This document shows positions 32,768-46,306 of a DNA stretch of 64,000 nt, piece after piece (position 1 is the first letter of the stretch; the number at the start of each line of letters is the position of its first letter). The position numbers were made by a program, and so were the translations under genes. The notes under the pieces are model-generated. The model saw only the letters and a program-made list of their open reading frames with translations. It did not search any database and was not told the DNA's origin. This DNA is from Gonapodya sp. JEL0774. Lineage: Eukaryota; Monoblepharomycota; Monoblepharidomycetes; Monoblepharidales; Gonapodyaceae. The DNA lies in NCBI GenBank assembly GCA_027604505.1, contig JADIIX010000041.1, positions 40,576 through 104,575 of the forward strand, read 5' to 3'.

Positions 32768-35078
32768 ATGCATCCGAGCGACCCTGCACACTCTGCGAAC
32801 CCGCCTCCCCTCCTGGCCTCACCTGTACTCTCGGGCCACATCTCCCCCGTTCTCTCCTTCCATCTCAGCAACCACCAACCGCTCATCCACGAGTGGGTTC
32901 GAATCCCGCTCTCTTCTCCCTCGTTTTTTTTTGCACATTTCCTCATCTCCCTTCTGCACTGCATCCCACCCGCACCCCTCCCCCTCCCCCAGCTCCCTCT
33001 TCACCCTCCAACTCGCCGCCCCCATCCTCGATACCCCTCCATCCGCCACATCCGACCTCCGCCGCGTCGTCCACAAGGAAGCCGAGCAGCGACGACGCAA
33101 CGACCTCAAGAAGCTGATCCAGGACCTCCGCGCCGTCGTGCCGGGCATACAGAACGCGCAGGCGGCCTCGGACGCGGCGGGGTTCGGCACGCTCGATTCC
33201 CTTGCAGGTCATGGGGGCAACGGTGGGACGGGTGGAACGGGTGGCACGCAGGCCAGCAGGCTGTTTGTCCTCCAAAAGAGTGAGTTTGGGTAGACGGGGG
33301 GCAGACGAACACACGGACGCACGGGCACACCTACATTCCACATATGACCCAACCCGTACAGACGTGGTGTGGACCGGGGGAGGCGGGGGAGGTTGGGGGG
33401 TGGGCGGCCGGGTCATACGGCGGGTCATACGGCGCACCAGACAAACAGAAAGTTTTGTGGAACCGGATCTCCAATCCAGGACACACCTCTCCGGAGCCTC
33501 TTTGTGCCATCACGATGAATCTCACCAGCAGCCCCTGTGCGGATACATGGACATGGCAATGTTGCGTTCGCGCAAGAGTGGCGAAGACGGAATGGACATA
33601 TCCCCGGGGTGGTCCGCTTTCTTTTTCTGGCAGGACTGAAGTTGGGGCAGAGGGGCGTAAACTTGAGTGCCTGGTGTTGAACCGCACCGGAGCCTCGTCG
33701 TCATCCTTTTCACTTCCCTCATGTGACCTTGTCCCCTCCGCTGCCCCCAGCCTACGAATACATCAAAGACCTCCAATCCGCCGACCGCGCGAGCCAAAAG
33801 CGCATCCACGAGCTCAAATCGCGCATCGACGCGATCCGAAGCCAGCGGGGCTTGGGCAGACCACGTGGGGGCGGGGTAGGGACTGGGACCGGGACTGGGA
33901 CGGGGACTTTGGCGAGGACGGGTGGCGCCGGTGCAGGGGAAGCGCAGTTCGTCAGCCGAGATACAGCAGAGGCAGCGTTGGTCTCGGAGCTTCCCTCTGC
34001 GTATGCGCACTTTGAGTTGGATTTGGAGATGGACCAGGCGGACGGGGACGCGGGCACGTCCCGACACGCACTGCCACCGCCCGCATCGTCCCTCTCGCCA
34101 TCCTTCGACACCGCGCCCCCCATATACCTCCTCGACCCCCCTGCCCCACCCGATAACATGTCTGCCCGCTCTCCACGGTCACCGGGCCCGTCCCGGTCCT
34201 CCTCCTCCTCCTCCTCCACATCATCCATGAACGTGTCGCCCGCCACACCCACATCTGCATCTGCACAGTCCATACACGGATCGCCCGCGTTTTCCCATTC
34301 TCATTCCCGCGCACCCACGCACCTCACCGCCCATCCCCCGCCTCCTCCCCCGTCCCACCGACTGGGCGCCGATGCGGCCGCAGCGGGGCCCAGGTACCGT
34401 ATCCCCCAGGCGTACCGCTCCATACCGCTCGCGATGCATACCGGGGCGGGGGAGAACGCGGGTCCGGGGGGCGGGGCGGGCACAGGGGAGTTCCCGGGGT
34501 TCGGGTCGCCGGCATCGGCGTCGTCGTCGGCGGTGGATTTTTCCAGCTGGATTTCGTTCGATGGGGAGGGGGAGGCGAGCGGGGGTGGAGGCGGGGGCGG
34601 AGGGGCGGGGGCGGGCGGGGGTGCCGGTGGAGGGGCACAGGGGCAGCAGCAGCTGGGCGACACCGTGCCACCCCCCGTGGCAGACTCGGACACGGTCATG
34701 CACACGGTTGTGTCGGCACTCGCACCCGCACCGCCCCACCTCAGGTCCTCGGCCACCACGCCCTGCAAACCCGCCCTCCACGAATCGCACTTTGAGTCCC
34801 CGGACAGGCCACCAGCGCCGCCAATGCACGCGCAGGCGGAGGTGGGGGACGAGGCGGAACCTCCAGTGGGGTTGCACGTGTCGTGGTCCGACGAGGAAAT
34901 CGAGACGGTACCGGGGGTAGGGACGACGTTAGGGGCATCATCGAGTGGGCGAATGGGCGGCGGCGCTCGGGCAGACGCGCCAAGGGCGGGGGACACGGCG
35001 AGGCCTGTGCGGGCCAAACGAGGTACGAGACAGAGTAAAACAGAGGACAAGAGACGAGTTCCGGGGAGAGGGGCATGA
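32768..35078 (+). CDS. basic helix-loop-helix transcription factor
   Basis: Nuclear DNA-binding factor in three exons: 32768-32892, 32993-33279 and 33751-35078, all GT-AG and in phase. Exon 1 starts MHPSDPAHSANPP. Exon 2 carries the basic region and helix 1, VVHKEAEQRRRNDLKKLIQD and LRAVVPGI; the H-E-R pattern is that of class B factors binding CACGTG. The loop is unusually long (about 35 residues, with GGTGGTGGT), then helix 2 starts SRLFVLQK and continues across the intron as TYEYIKDLQSADRASQKRIH and ELKSRIDAI, a short leucine-type extension. The remaining ~400 residues are low complexity: a GTGTGTGT run, proline/serine tracts and a glycine/alanine tract, then an acidic patch (SWSDEEIETV) and a basic end (AKRGTRQSKTEDKRR). 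Which of Cbf1, Ino2/Ino4 or SREBP-like groups it belongs to cannot be told. Confidence 0.85.
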
Positions 35079-35429
35079 TGACTTGCGAGGAAGGCTACGG
35101 TGATGGAGAGGTGATGGTTTCGGTCGAGAGGGAATCCTCGCCTATTTCTTCCGACGATGCATATTTATAAAGCACTGACAATGAAACGAAAGAAGTACAC
35201 AACAAGAATATCGTCTCCGCACGACCCTGTCATTCATTACGCGTGTAAAATTATTCGAATTACATTCTACAGGTGTTCATCTAACGAATCATTATGCGAA
35301 TTCGGCATCGAATCACGGTATCAATTAGTGGTAACAAGTCCGGTTGGCTATATACATCCTAATCTCTGAGGGTAAGGAGGGGAGGGGGGGGGGGAGGAGG
35401 AGAGCGGGGTCACGCACAGCTTGCGTGCC
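35079..35429. other. convergent 3' region, bHLH / SCC2
   Basis: Spacer between two gene ends that point at each other. It is A/T-rich in the middle and has a G run (about 35375-35400) on the plus strand. No gene is seen; it presumably holds both 3' ends. Confidence 0.5.
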
Positions 35430-38400
35430 TTACTGAATGAGTTCATCGTCACTGCTCTCATCCTTGTACCGCGAAGTGGCGGTTCCTTTCCTCTTCGTTT
35501 TCCGAGATCCGTCTCCATCACTGCCGACGGACATTTCCATGGCCGAGTCCACTTCCGAGTCGTAATCTGACGCAGCTTTCCGCTTGCGCTTTTTCGACGG
35601 CCCAGACTTTCTCTGTTTCGGAGCGGTACCCTTTGATGCTCGAGCCTTGGCAGGTGCACGCTTCTTTGGTGCCTTCTTTTTGCCGTGGGAGTTTCCCTGT
35701 TGCGCACCATCAACGTCCGCCCCGGTTTCCGCGGCACCGTCTCCTTCGCCGAACAGATTGCTGAGCGACTCAGGCTCAATGTCGTCTTCTCCGAGGATGG
35801 CTATATCCGAGAGTATCATCGAGTGGAACTGGTGGTCCGGTAAACAGAGGGTTGATCCGGAGGACCACATCAACAACAACAAGCGACACCGCGTACTTAC
35901 ATTCCTGACGACTTCGGCTCTTCCTTCATCGGTTTGGAGATTCCACTCAGCCACTGTTCCGTCGACAGTCGTTCTCCGTTCTACGTCGTCCCAAGTCACT
36001 TCCGCAGGGTACACGATCTCGGTCTTGTCAATGGCCTTTTCAGTCGATCGCGGAGCATCTGACGGTTTAAAATGCAGAACACGTCTAAAAAGTACGGTCA
36101 TTCGGTGAGGGATTCACGCGACAATTGTTGATAAAGAATGGTCCTACGCACTGATCCTTGAGGTCGTACGTCATTTGCAGATATCTCTTCCGTAGTGCAA
36201 GCAAGTAACCCATGCAGATAGACATTTTGGCTGCGAGCTCAATCGACAGTGAGGTCTCGACTGCACGAGCGACAATAAGAAAATAGTAAAACAGAAATTG
36301 TTGATAAACGACCGAAATGAAAGGACGCTCCTATCTCTTCCTGCAGTAACTCACCCGTCGCCTTCTTCACCCTTTCATCGAGACTGTTGGAATCAGAAGA
36401 TTTCGGGTCTCCCTCGACATCGCCGCCATCATCCAACAACTCCGCAAATCTCACTACGGTCGAAGCTGTCACGCCAAGCGCTTGGTTGATGTAATGGATC
36501 ACCGTTAAGACTTCCTCCTGTGTACTGTACTCAAGTGTTGCTAGTGCTTCGGCAACGAAACGGGAGAGGGTGAAATCAATTTTGCTTGAATCCTCCCTGG
36601 ATTGGTTGTCAATGATTTTGACCAGCGAATACAGAAAATCGTTTCGAGGCTTTTTCCTGGACCGAACGAGCTCGAACATGGGTTGGAGGAAAGAGTAGAG
36701 TCGGGAGTCCACCTGACGATAACCTGAGCAAAATCCCAGCTATAAAAAAATTGACACATGAAGCAAATAAGGCATTTACATACCACAAACTTTCCGCTCT
36801 TTCACAGACTTTGCTTGGAAGTCGTATGCGGTAACGATGCACTTTGTGAAAACCGTCGGTTGATTTAGTAGAGATGGGAACTTCTCGCATAGTCGACCGT
36901 GAACTTTTTGAGCGCGGTGGCCAAGAGCGATGTCATCACAAGTTTCGATAGCGACCAACGCAGGTATAATTTGCGGTGGGGGAACGAGACCCTGCTCTTC
37001 GATTGCGGCAAGAACATCGAACGCGACCACTCGAAGTCGCGAGTTGGTGGAGAGGAGACAGTCAGTTATTCCCGGAAGATACATTTGCATGGTGGATAGT
37101 GCGATTCTGATAAAAACAAAGGAATGCGTTGTTTGGTGTAAGAAGACTCGGAGAACACTGCAAATTGCTGATTTGGATGTTTATCACTCACCCAGCTTCA
37201 CCAAGCTTTTCAGTTCGCCCAGCAAGCAATTCTCGATCGACCGGTCCATCGTCTTTCTTTTCTTCTGTCGACAGCAAGAGAGTGTAAGTACATTATCGTC
37301 ACGAGAACTCTCAGGCTCATACTCGCTTTCCTCAACTTCGACAGTCTTAGCATTCTCATCTGAAAGAAAGTCTCGAAAGCATCCGAGAACTTTCTCTTTG
37401 AGTTCCACGACTTCGCCAGCAAAAACATTCCCTATCAATTCACGAAAAGTATCATCCACCAAATATGATGGCTGCCCAATAGCGATATTGCCTGTATTCA
37501 AACGAAGATCTCAAATCAATCCAGAAAAACCCTGCCGGAAGAACTAATTGGACCCACCTAGAGCTTCGATTGCAGCAGCAGCGACGAATGGTGGCACAGA
37601 TGATCCAACAAAGCTCATACATTCACGAAAGGATCGCTGACGCAAAGTTTTACTTGGTGTGATCTACGAAATCATTTGCGTGATACAATGAGTCCAACAC
37701 CAAGGGATGGAAACTAACCTCGCTAAGCTCCTCCAAGAGCTCTTTGCAGTCTTCGTCTGAGGCAAACAAGCTATTAACAACGGTGACAATCAGAAACGAT
37801 GGTGTGAGATCAACTTACCCTGAACAGAATCCATATACTGATCCAGATCCAAGCATCTCAGAACCAGCCCTATAATCGCAAGACACCTGACCACCGCAGG
37901 GGCGACGTTCGACGTGCCGGTTCCAAACAAAGGAGTTTTCTCGTTGGCTGCTCGAAGCTGAGAAAGTCGTTCAAGAACTCTCCCGAAAACTTCTGCAACA
38001 CGGTCGTAATTCCTGGTTTGCGTCTCAACCAACCGACACAGGCACGGCACTGCAGCTGAAAGGACGAATGATATTCGCACGCGTGAGATGATTTTTTGAA
38101 GTTTCTCTTCCATTCTGTTTAAAACGCCGCGGTCCGCCTGTTTCACTCGTGGAAGCATGTCGGTGAATATCGATAGAACAGTGCTCACGGTATCCCCTTC
38201 ATCTTTGCTGAGAACCCCATTCTTTCGAGTCAATAGGCAGGGGTCAGGAATCAAGCTAATGAGCGCGGGTTGGTCACTCACATCCGGAATCTCCAGATAA
38301 ATATCAAGAGTGACGACGTGACGTAACAGAAGGGAAGGGCTTGCTCGACTCAATTGTTGAAGAGTGAGAAGAGAGCCCAGCACGGAATCGCGTGCCTAGA

Positions 38401-41400
38401 AAACGCGGTTACCTCTGTGTCACCACATGAAGTCAAATTCAAGTTTCAAAACATACCTTGGAGTCCGCTTCGCCTCCAGCGTTCACAACCTCCTCAACCA
38501 AATGATCGGTGAGGACACGGCAAACCCTTGCGACGTCGACAGTGTCGTCCGCGTCCCTTGTTTGGCCCCCCTTCAAGCATCGCTTCACGAAGTCGCCGAG
38601 GTACTCGACAGAGCGGACACCCTGCAAGCGCGCAGCTGTTCCCTGGAAAACGATGGCTCGACGACCAACTTCCAACCGGCCCAGTGGAGAAACAGATGAG
38701 TAGTTCCAGGCTCCTGCAGCTGTTGGTTCGTTGTGATCGGCTTCCACGACACGACTCTTCCTCTTCTTTGAGGCTGACTTTGCGATCGATTCTTCATCAA
38801 GAACATCGTCTGTTGGGGGTAAGGCAACAAATTGGAACTTGCTGAACCAGCACTCCTGGAGGTTCTTGGCGGCAAGATCCCGAACTGTTTCCTCCTCATC
38901 TAAAACTGTCGCCCTTATGAGCCTGAACGATGCGTCCACCATCCTCTCTGTGTCCAACTGCTCCAGATCCGAAATCCCCTCTCCCTTTTGGTAGGAAGCT
39001 TTCGAAAACTGAACGAACGCATCTTTCAAAAATTTGACGACCCTCTTGCGCACGTTGGTGCCAGTGTCAAGCATTCTCAAGGCAACAGCAGCATAATAAT
39101 ATCTAGTCACGTCCGTGTCGCTGGAACCAACCGCGTACTTGCTGATCAATTCGACTGCTGCATCACGGACCGCGGGACTTGCATCCGTAAAACAACTTTC
39201 CACTGCGTTGCGGACTCTATCAGAGCGTAGTAAACTGGCGTCGATGGAGGTGATCGCTGAAAGGGATCGAAGGGCCTTGGTCCGAAGTTGCACAGAGCCA
39301 CCAGCGAGGATGGCCACAAGTTTACCAAGCAAATGCTCCCAAGAGTGATATAGTGACCCACGAAATGAGAGAACCCCTATCAAATTACAGATTACAGGAC
39401 GCTCGTCCGCGGCTGTCCCGTTAAAACTTTTGGAAGGAGTTCCGTTGGCAAGGTCCCCATTCAGAAGAGTCAGAAAACACTGAAGTGACGGGAGGGTCTC
39501 AGACTCCTTCCGAAGATCGATGCGATATGAGCTACGCGTGAGGGCTGGGTGAGAACAAAGAAAGAAGACATGCGAGGGATCCCAAGCATGGGAGCAAGCG
39601 TACCGGGATCTCCTACTCGACAGAGCCTCAGAACAATCAAGTGCGACTTCATTGACCATTGCTAGTGCATCCTTTTCAATAACGATCGCAGAAGCTTTGC
39701 CGTCTCGAAGTAACGTGACATATCCAGACAGCCAGTGAGCGAGGTGAAATATTCGAGCGGACTGTTTGCCATACGGTGGTATCACTAGTGCTCTCTGAGA
39801 ATGTGAAAGAGCATATAACCCAACACTCTCACCTCTGTAGTGCCCTCATCGTCACCCTTCTTCAACCATCCCTCTACCTTTCTCTCCGCAGCCCACATTT
39901 TTAATATCTCTTCCTTTTCTTTTGGCTTTGCCTCCGTCGATAAAGATGCATCGACTTGTGCCGCCCAGCCGCTGGCTTGTAGTTCTTTTCGCCGGGAATA
40001 CAGCCTGGCAGTGATGTTGCCAACCACATCAACGGCCAGTTGGGCAATCGTGGCCGGTGTGCGTTTGTCGTCCAAGTGCTGAAGCTGAAAAGTAATTTTT
40101 AAAGTCGGACAAAAAGATAATGATTCGACTTCCACTGACACCTACCATGACCTTTGCTGCAACACCGACGACCCACTCCGCCGCCGGCCATTCTGGTGCA
40201 TCCACGCATTTGAGCGCATCGCCAATAAGTTCTTCGAGCACCTTGCGGTAGCCCGCCTCATTGCCTTCTTCGTGAATAGTACGTTTTTTGTGTTTAACAG
40301 GTGATGGGTGAGCTTCGGTATGGGGGAGGGATCGGAGAAGCAGATGACGAATGATGTGTGCAGACGTAGCCAGCGAGCGTTCAAGAGGTGCACGGAGTAA
40401 GGCGAGAAACTTATGGATAGTGACAGAACAATGAGAATGTGTGGGATATACCTATGTCAATTCCACTGCAGTTCACCTTTTCCACATCCTTCACGATTTC
40501 TTTCTGATCTTTAACTTCTGTACCTTCTGTTTTCTTCTTCTTCAGCTTACCGGGCCTTTCGTCAATCTCGATGACAAACTCCGTGTCCCAATCCTCCTTC
40601 TGGACTCCACACCAGTCCCTCACACCCTCCTCTGTCTCCACCCCTACGCACTGCGCACAGAGCATGACCGCTGCAGAATAAGCTGAAATAGACCTCCCGT
40701 CCGGCGTGACAAACGCCCGCGGCGACCCAGTACCAGTACGCTTACCACCGGCACCAATGTAGAACTCCGCCGCTTTCGTCATACTCGCGACAACCTCACC
40801 CAAAACATCGTCCCTCACTCCAGGATAGTGATGCAACAGCGCAGCCATCAACTCTGCACCCGCTGACGCAGCCCCTTCAACACCCACAGTCCATCCTTCC
40901 CTCGTTCGGCCTTCAGCAGCGCCTACCAGAGTCTCAACTGCAAGCGACGCGCAAGCAACAACATGATGCTCTGCGAGCCGTTCCCCTGTTCGCATAAGCC
41001 GAGCGGCGAGGCGGAGAGTGTCAGACAAGCGAGAAGTGAGGTCCGCTAACGCTGTGCGGAGTTTGGGAGAGGTAGAAAGAATGCGGGGAAGATGGTTGGC
41101 GGACCGACTCAGGGTTTCTGGATCAGCTGAGGAAGCGAAGTGAAGGTGGCGATGGGCGGGAAGAATAGCCGATGAGATAAGATGCTGAAGGAGCGATAAG
41201 GTTGATGTGAGGAGTGAATCCGGGAGGAGCTGTTTGGCAAGGGGGTCCGTTGGTGAGATACAAAACAGGTGAGACGATTTGTTTGGGGGTATCCCGACAA
41301 CGAACTCAACTCACCTTCCTCCTCGTCGCTTGTCCTACGGCAGCTCCGCCTGAAGCAACACCGGTCATCATGCCCCAGGCCACAACGCCAGCCTCGAGAC

Positions 41401-43930
41401 CCCATTGTTCCCTTGAAACCTGCTCCAAAACCCTCTCCGTTATCGCCTCGTCTCCGTCCGGATCATCTTCCACCTTGTCCTCAGGCTCCTCCTCGGTTGA
41501 TCGGGGCTTTCTCGCCCCTCTCAAATCTAACACCCCGCACTCTTCCACCACACCACCACACCAACCAGCCACGCGAGTCCACGATTCTTCCCCTAATCCT
41601 ATCCCACCTGCTGCCCCTTTCAAACACTCAACAAATCCTCTTGCGACCAGCACTTTATCCAACTTCTCTGCGACCCTCCTGAAGCTCCTTGAGCTCGGCA
41701 AAAGAGAACCGTCAGCTACTGCTGCACCCGACGTGGGGATCCGGAAACCCTGCGGAGCTTGTGGTGCTGAAGGGTCGTATGAGGATTCGGAGTCGATAAG
41801 CGAGTTCAATATATCAGCAAGCTTGGAAGCGGGGCCTCGCCATTCGTCTGAACGTGGTCGTTTGAGAGACAGCGGAGAGCTAGCCGCGACAGGAGTAACT
41901 GAGGCAGGTGCAGAACTAAGAGGAGGTTTGGAGGGTGTTGAAAGGTCTCGCGATGGGCTTGTTAGTGACGATCCTGGACGTAAGGGTGGGGTGTCGGGTC
42001 GAGGAGCCTTAATTTGCGGTGCTGGAGGTACAAGAGGTGTGCGCTGTGGGGAACTACGAAGAGTAGGCGACTTTTGGCTGCTTTGCCTTGGAGTAGCGGA
42101 CACAATTACTGACACGTACGCTTGCTGAGACGGCACAGCACTACTACTTTTCGGTGCAGCAGGCAAAGTTGACGTAGAAGGGAAGGAAGTGGCGAAAGCG
42201 CTTCGGAGGGCAGGAAGGCGAGGAACAAGGTTTGAAAGCGGATACGGAGCAACTGTGAATGGATTACAAAAAAACAAATTGGCATCGGGCACGCCATGGC
42301 AAAGCGAAAATGATTACTGGAGCTCAGCGTCCCTGAACTCCAATCGCCGTCACTCCCATCCACTACCCTCACCTTCCATTTTCACTTCCGCGTCCAGCTC
42401 CGCCTTGACGCTCGCGCCGGCCACGTCACGAGCGAGGCCGGACAGATTCACCTCTGCAGGCTGCATAGGCGGGTCCGAAGAATGAAGGGAGCGAGACTTA
42501 TTGAACGGTTCCGGTGGAGGAGAGCGACTGGGAATCATTCACAGTAGGTCAATTGGAGGATTAGAAGCTTGTCCACGAATGCAGCGAATGAATCCTTAGA
42601 TTGTTTTAGCACGATACCGAACACCAAACGTGTTCATGCTCATCCCAATCATTTGAGCACTCAACTTCCTAACTCCCTCTTGAGTCATTCCATTCACCAA
42701 CCACATTTATTTGCAGCATCCTACTCACATCCACCCTCCATCCACCTTTGCCACGGCGTTCCTTACGGCCTCAGCCAGTTCGTCTTCCGGGGCAGAATAA
42801 GCAGCCAGGTATCGCTCTGCCTCACGAAGTCTGGTGGGATCTGAGTGCGCGAATCGCAAGGGAAGATCGAGGGAGGGAAGTAGCGAAGTTGGGGGTGGGA
42901 GTAGCGCTGGGGAAGATAAGGAGAGCGTAGGGAGGGTTTCAGAAACACCAGTGTATCGCAGGTCTCACGGTTAGAGGTTGCTGCCCCTACGGTTCTTGAA
43001 TATTGCGCTGACTCCTTGGCCAGCAACTGTACCATCGGTCCGGGCCTACTCAATCCACAAAGTCCTATGTACATACTCACGGTGAACGACTCGATTGCCA
43101 GCTAAAAAGGGCACGTGGACCACCGCATATGGGATAGAAGACAAAGCAGCGGCTGGAGCCGCCGCGATTGAAATTGGTTGCGGCTGTGAATTGGGGGGTG
43201 GCAGAGGCGCAGGGAGTGAGGCGGGCGGATTAGACTTATGGGGTTTCGGAACTTTGGAGGGTTTACTGGGTATAGGAGCTGCTGCGGCGGTGGCAGCCGA
43301 GATAAATGTCGGAGTAGGTGGTTTGGTTTTGACAGAGGAACGCTTTGCGGGAGCGGAGGCACGCGCAGTAGGAATCGGCGTTAGAACTTCATATGGAATC
43401 GCGGCACTTGAAGGGTAGTCGTTCACCACATGGGGTCGAGCATTTGGTTTGGGAGCTGACATCTGCCCATGAGGTTGGACGGGTGTAGGGTATGGTGTAG
43501 GAACGAAGTGTGGCAGATGGGCCGGGGAAATGACGCCGTTGTAGACGCCTTGAGCTGGAATCAAGTTCTGTGGGACATACTGCAGCTGTGGGTAGCTGAG
43601 ACTTTGAGGGTGGAACTGCTCGTTGAAAGTGTGGTGGGGCACATTGTGGATCTGTTGGGATGGAGGATTCCCTTGCTGATGCATCGGGTGCACCCAATGC
43701 ACCTGTTGCGTCTGTTGTGTCTGATGGAGCTGCTGCGTTTGCCGCTGGGTCTGCTGTCCTTCCCCCTGTTGCAGTCCTCCATGTTTGAGAGGCACTGCTC
43801 CACCAACAGTTTGAGACACCGAAAGTCCATGGTGCGGGGAGGTCAAAGGGCGACCTTGGTCATGCTGCTGCCACTGCATTGTTTGCCTCAATGATGCTGT
43901 TCCACTCGTAACTGCTTGAAGTGTCCGCAC
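35430..43930 (-). CDS. SCC2: sister chromatid cohesion protein Scc2/Mis4/Nipped-B (cohesin loader)
   Basis: Very large HEAT-repeat protein that loads cohesin onto chromatin with its partner Scc4. The N-terminal ~300 residues are glutamine/proline-rich (HQTQQTQQVHWVHPMHQQG). An exon in the expected N-terminal region reads VSETLPTLSLSSPALLPPP, SLLPSLDLPLRFAHSDPTR and AERYLAAYSAPEDELAEAV. The HEAT region follows through many exons (for example RTKALRSLSAITSIDASLLR and SDRVRNAVESCFTDASPAVR with DAAVELISKYAVGSSDTDV; LDEEETVRDLAAKNLQECWF). The conserved C-terminal domain includes QAKSVKERKVCG, RLYSFLQPMFELVRSRKKP, RNDFLYSLVKIIDNQS and RFVAEALATLEYSTQEEVLT. The last exon is a lysine-rich, acidic tail ending SSDDELIQ at 35430. 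Start candidates are ATGs at 43930 and 43879. At least fifteen introns are needed; I did not resolve each one. Confidence 0.9.
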
Positions 43931-44970
43931 AAAATTACACAGCAGGGATCGTTTCAGCTCTCGAACTCCACCCCTGATTCACCAAATCTCTATCCGTTTC
44001 CACTTTTTCACCAACAAGGATGTGCTTTGGCGAGGGATTCTCCGCTGAAAAGAAGCGTGCGTCCGGCCGCGACGAGTACCTGGTGTGCCCAATTCTCAAT
44101 GCTCTCACGTCACGCTTGTTTCCGCTTCAAGCAAATAGAATTCGCCCGGAACAGCTAAGCGCGTGGGATTCCCGAATGCCCCTTGCCTTGGGGACTTCCT
44201 GGTGGTGAGGTTCCTGCGAAGATGGCCCGTGCGGTTTGGAACCCGCGATTAGCAGTCTGCACGTATGATTCTAGTATCTGACTATAAAATCAAAGCCCCG
44301 CTAAAATACACAGTGGGAGTTGTCGAATCCCTCATGTTGCGCACATGAACTTCTCCGTTTTGAAACTAAATAAACTCCATGACTACCATATCCCTTCCCG
44401 AGCAACTCCGTGACAGAGCGGCCATTGTACGGGCAAAAAGGGGCCAAACCACGTTTGGTGAAAGGAGGAAAGTAGTACTGAGACATTGAATTTTGCCGTT
44501 GTCGAACCACAATCCTGGATGTTGCACTCACCTGATGCTCCTATCCGGGGGGATGTAAGCTCCAAAGTACTCGGGTGATTGTGCTGAATACATGTTGCAG
44601 CGCAGATGAGTGTGATGAGGGGTGAAACGATGGACAATGTGGCCCAATGATAACCGGTGCGTAGGAGAGTGACTTTGACCGTTGGAATGTTGTCGGGGCT
44701 CTGGTGATGGTGCTCACGGAGTCTAGGTAATGATTCCAGCTTTTGTGAGTGTATATACATGGGACATGAGGTGGAATGTCAGGTGGAGAGACTGTGGTTC
44801 GTAATCCCAGAATGTCAAAATTCATTGCAGAAGTGCTCTGAAAACGTTGAAATGGACTCCATAGTAGGCTGGGCCGGGTGCGCCAGCGCCCTTTTGCAGC
44901 CGTCCCATTTTGAGATCGGTACACGACACAATACAAGGTCCCCAATCAACCGCTGCAATCAACGACCACG
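43931..44970. promoter_or_regulatory. divergent intergenic region, SCC2 / FUN14
   Basis: About 1 kb between the starts of two diverging genes. Open frames on both strands here lack protein-like composition or any recognised motif, and I do not support a gene. Both promoters must lie here. A tRNA-like patch near 44231-44270 was examined and rejected. Confidence 0.45.
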
Positions 44971-45823
44971 ATGATTCTCCGTCCACGCGTGATTCTGCAT
45001 CCCATCGTTGGCAACCCGACTATAATGATGTCCTCCTTGAGGTGTTCCCGGCCAAGTACCTTCAACGGCCGTTATGCCTATTCAAATTACCGGTCAAAAT
45101 CGAGCTCCAATTCAAACTCCACATACTCCCGAATAGGCCCCGCAATCGGGATCGGTATTCTTGCCGGAATTCAACTCCGCCTCCGTGCAACTAGCGCAGA
45201 TTGCGCTGCTGCGGCTGCCGGAGCTACAAAAGCATCTGCCGTGGGGCCGACAGGGAAGTCGAACGAGCACCTGCCGGAGGGAGGTAGCTATCTTCAAAAT
45301 CTTCCAGTCGAGCTCACGATTGGAGGGTTCTTGGGATTCAGTGCCGGTGAGTGCATCGTGTTGACAAGAGTGCCCTTCACGATGTTAAAAGTGGGACTAT
45401 GAAACAGGGTATTTTACAGTCAAGATAGGGAAGGTCCTTGTTTTTTTCGTTGGAGGCCTCTTCGTGTTTGTGCAGGTATGTATTTTGTTCAGCGTGGTCA
45501 TTGGAGTGAGTTGAATGATGTCATGTTTCTCTCCAAATCAGTATCTTGTCCACAAGGGATGGGTCACGATTAACTGGCAAGGTGTAGAATCCAGCTGGAC
45601 TACCAGTTGGGATCGTGACGGGGACGGGAAGGTCCATATCCCTTGACCCTTCACATAATGAAAACCTCAAACATTTGTAATCTTTCAACTGTTCCAGGTT
45701 ACCTTTCGCGACATTGCTTCAATAATTGGATCTTGGATCAAGTGGCTCACCTTCCGTATTCCCTCGGCTACAACTTTCTCAGCAGGCTTCTACTACGCTC
45801 TCAGCAACGTTAACAAATCTTGA
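44971..45823 (+). CDS. FUN14-family mitochondrial outer membrane protein
   Basis: The N-terminus is basic and serine-rich (about residues 1-50), like a mitochondrial presequence, followed by GPAIGIGILAGIQLRL. The FUN14 domain starts LPVELTIGGFLGFSAG, and after an intron (GCC-G donor at about 45349) continues YFTVKIGKVLVFFVGGLFVF, then YLVHKGWVTINWQGVESSW. After the final intron come FRDIASIIGSWIKWLTFRIP and SATTFSAGFYYALSNVNKS, stopping at 45823. The glycine-rich membrane segments and the closing 'F..GF..G' hairpin are typical. FUN14/FUNDC proteins act in mitochondrial membrane organisation, lipid contact and mitophagy in animals; the role in fungi is less defined. No clear LIR motif (W/YxxL) is seen near the N-terminus. 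Confidence 0.9.
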
Positions 45824-46306
45824 TCTTGGGATGGAGAACAAGTCACGTTAATCACCCATTACAGTGGGCATTGGGGTATGTGCCAGTGAATCTTGTATGA
45901 CTGTGGGTGGGTGCGGTTGTGGGGCGGATGCAGGAACACAACCATGCATCTTGATAACAGTTCACACGATGCGTCACACTACTGCACAAGCTTATTAAAC
46001 TTGGCTCTAGGTACATAACAGAGATATATACATAAAACATACCCCAAGCAACAAATACACCATCACGGCAATAAATGGATTATCTCAAAACGGAGCAAAA
46101 CAACAGAGAGCGAAGAAACCGAATCAGGTTGACATTTACAATCTTCCACCACATCCCATAGGTGGAGCCCCTTTGGCTGGCTTCACGGCCACTTCGTATG
46201 CATCTGGTCTCTCACGACAGAGACCAAACGGCTTCCGTTGGAAAATACTTGTGTACCCTACAGGCCACTTTCCCGTGTGTTCAGGCATCCCGTCTGATCT
46301 TCAATT
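45824..46306. other. convergent 3' region, FUN14 / zinc-cluster gene
   Basis: About 480 bases between two converging gene ends. It is moderately A/T-rich around 46000-46130, and I see no coding frame or structured element. Confidence 0.45.

Noticed and set aside
32880-32910. T-arm-like sequence GTGGGTTCGAATCCCGC, suggesting a tRNA
   Set aside because: No acceptor or D-arm partner lies upstream, and the sequence falls at the exon 1 donor of the bHLH gene.
43046-43930. Glutamine/proline-rich frame as a separate gene upstream of SCC2
   Set aside because: Downstream exons in the same orientation continue with a typical Scc2 N-terminal block (LLPSLDLPLRF) before the HEAT part, so one gene is the simpler reading.
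44231-44270. tRNA-like patch (minus strand GACTGCTAATC followed by GGGTTCCAAACC)
   Set aside because: It resembles a serine anticodon arm and T-arm, but there is no matching D-arm or acceptor stem and the spacing is wrong; at most a degenerate remnant.
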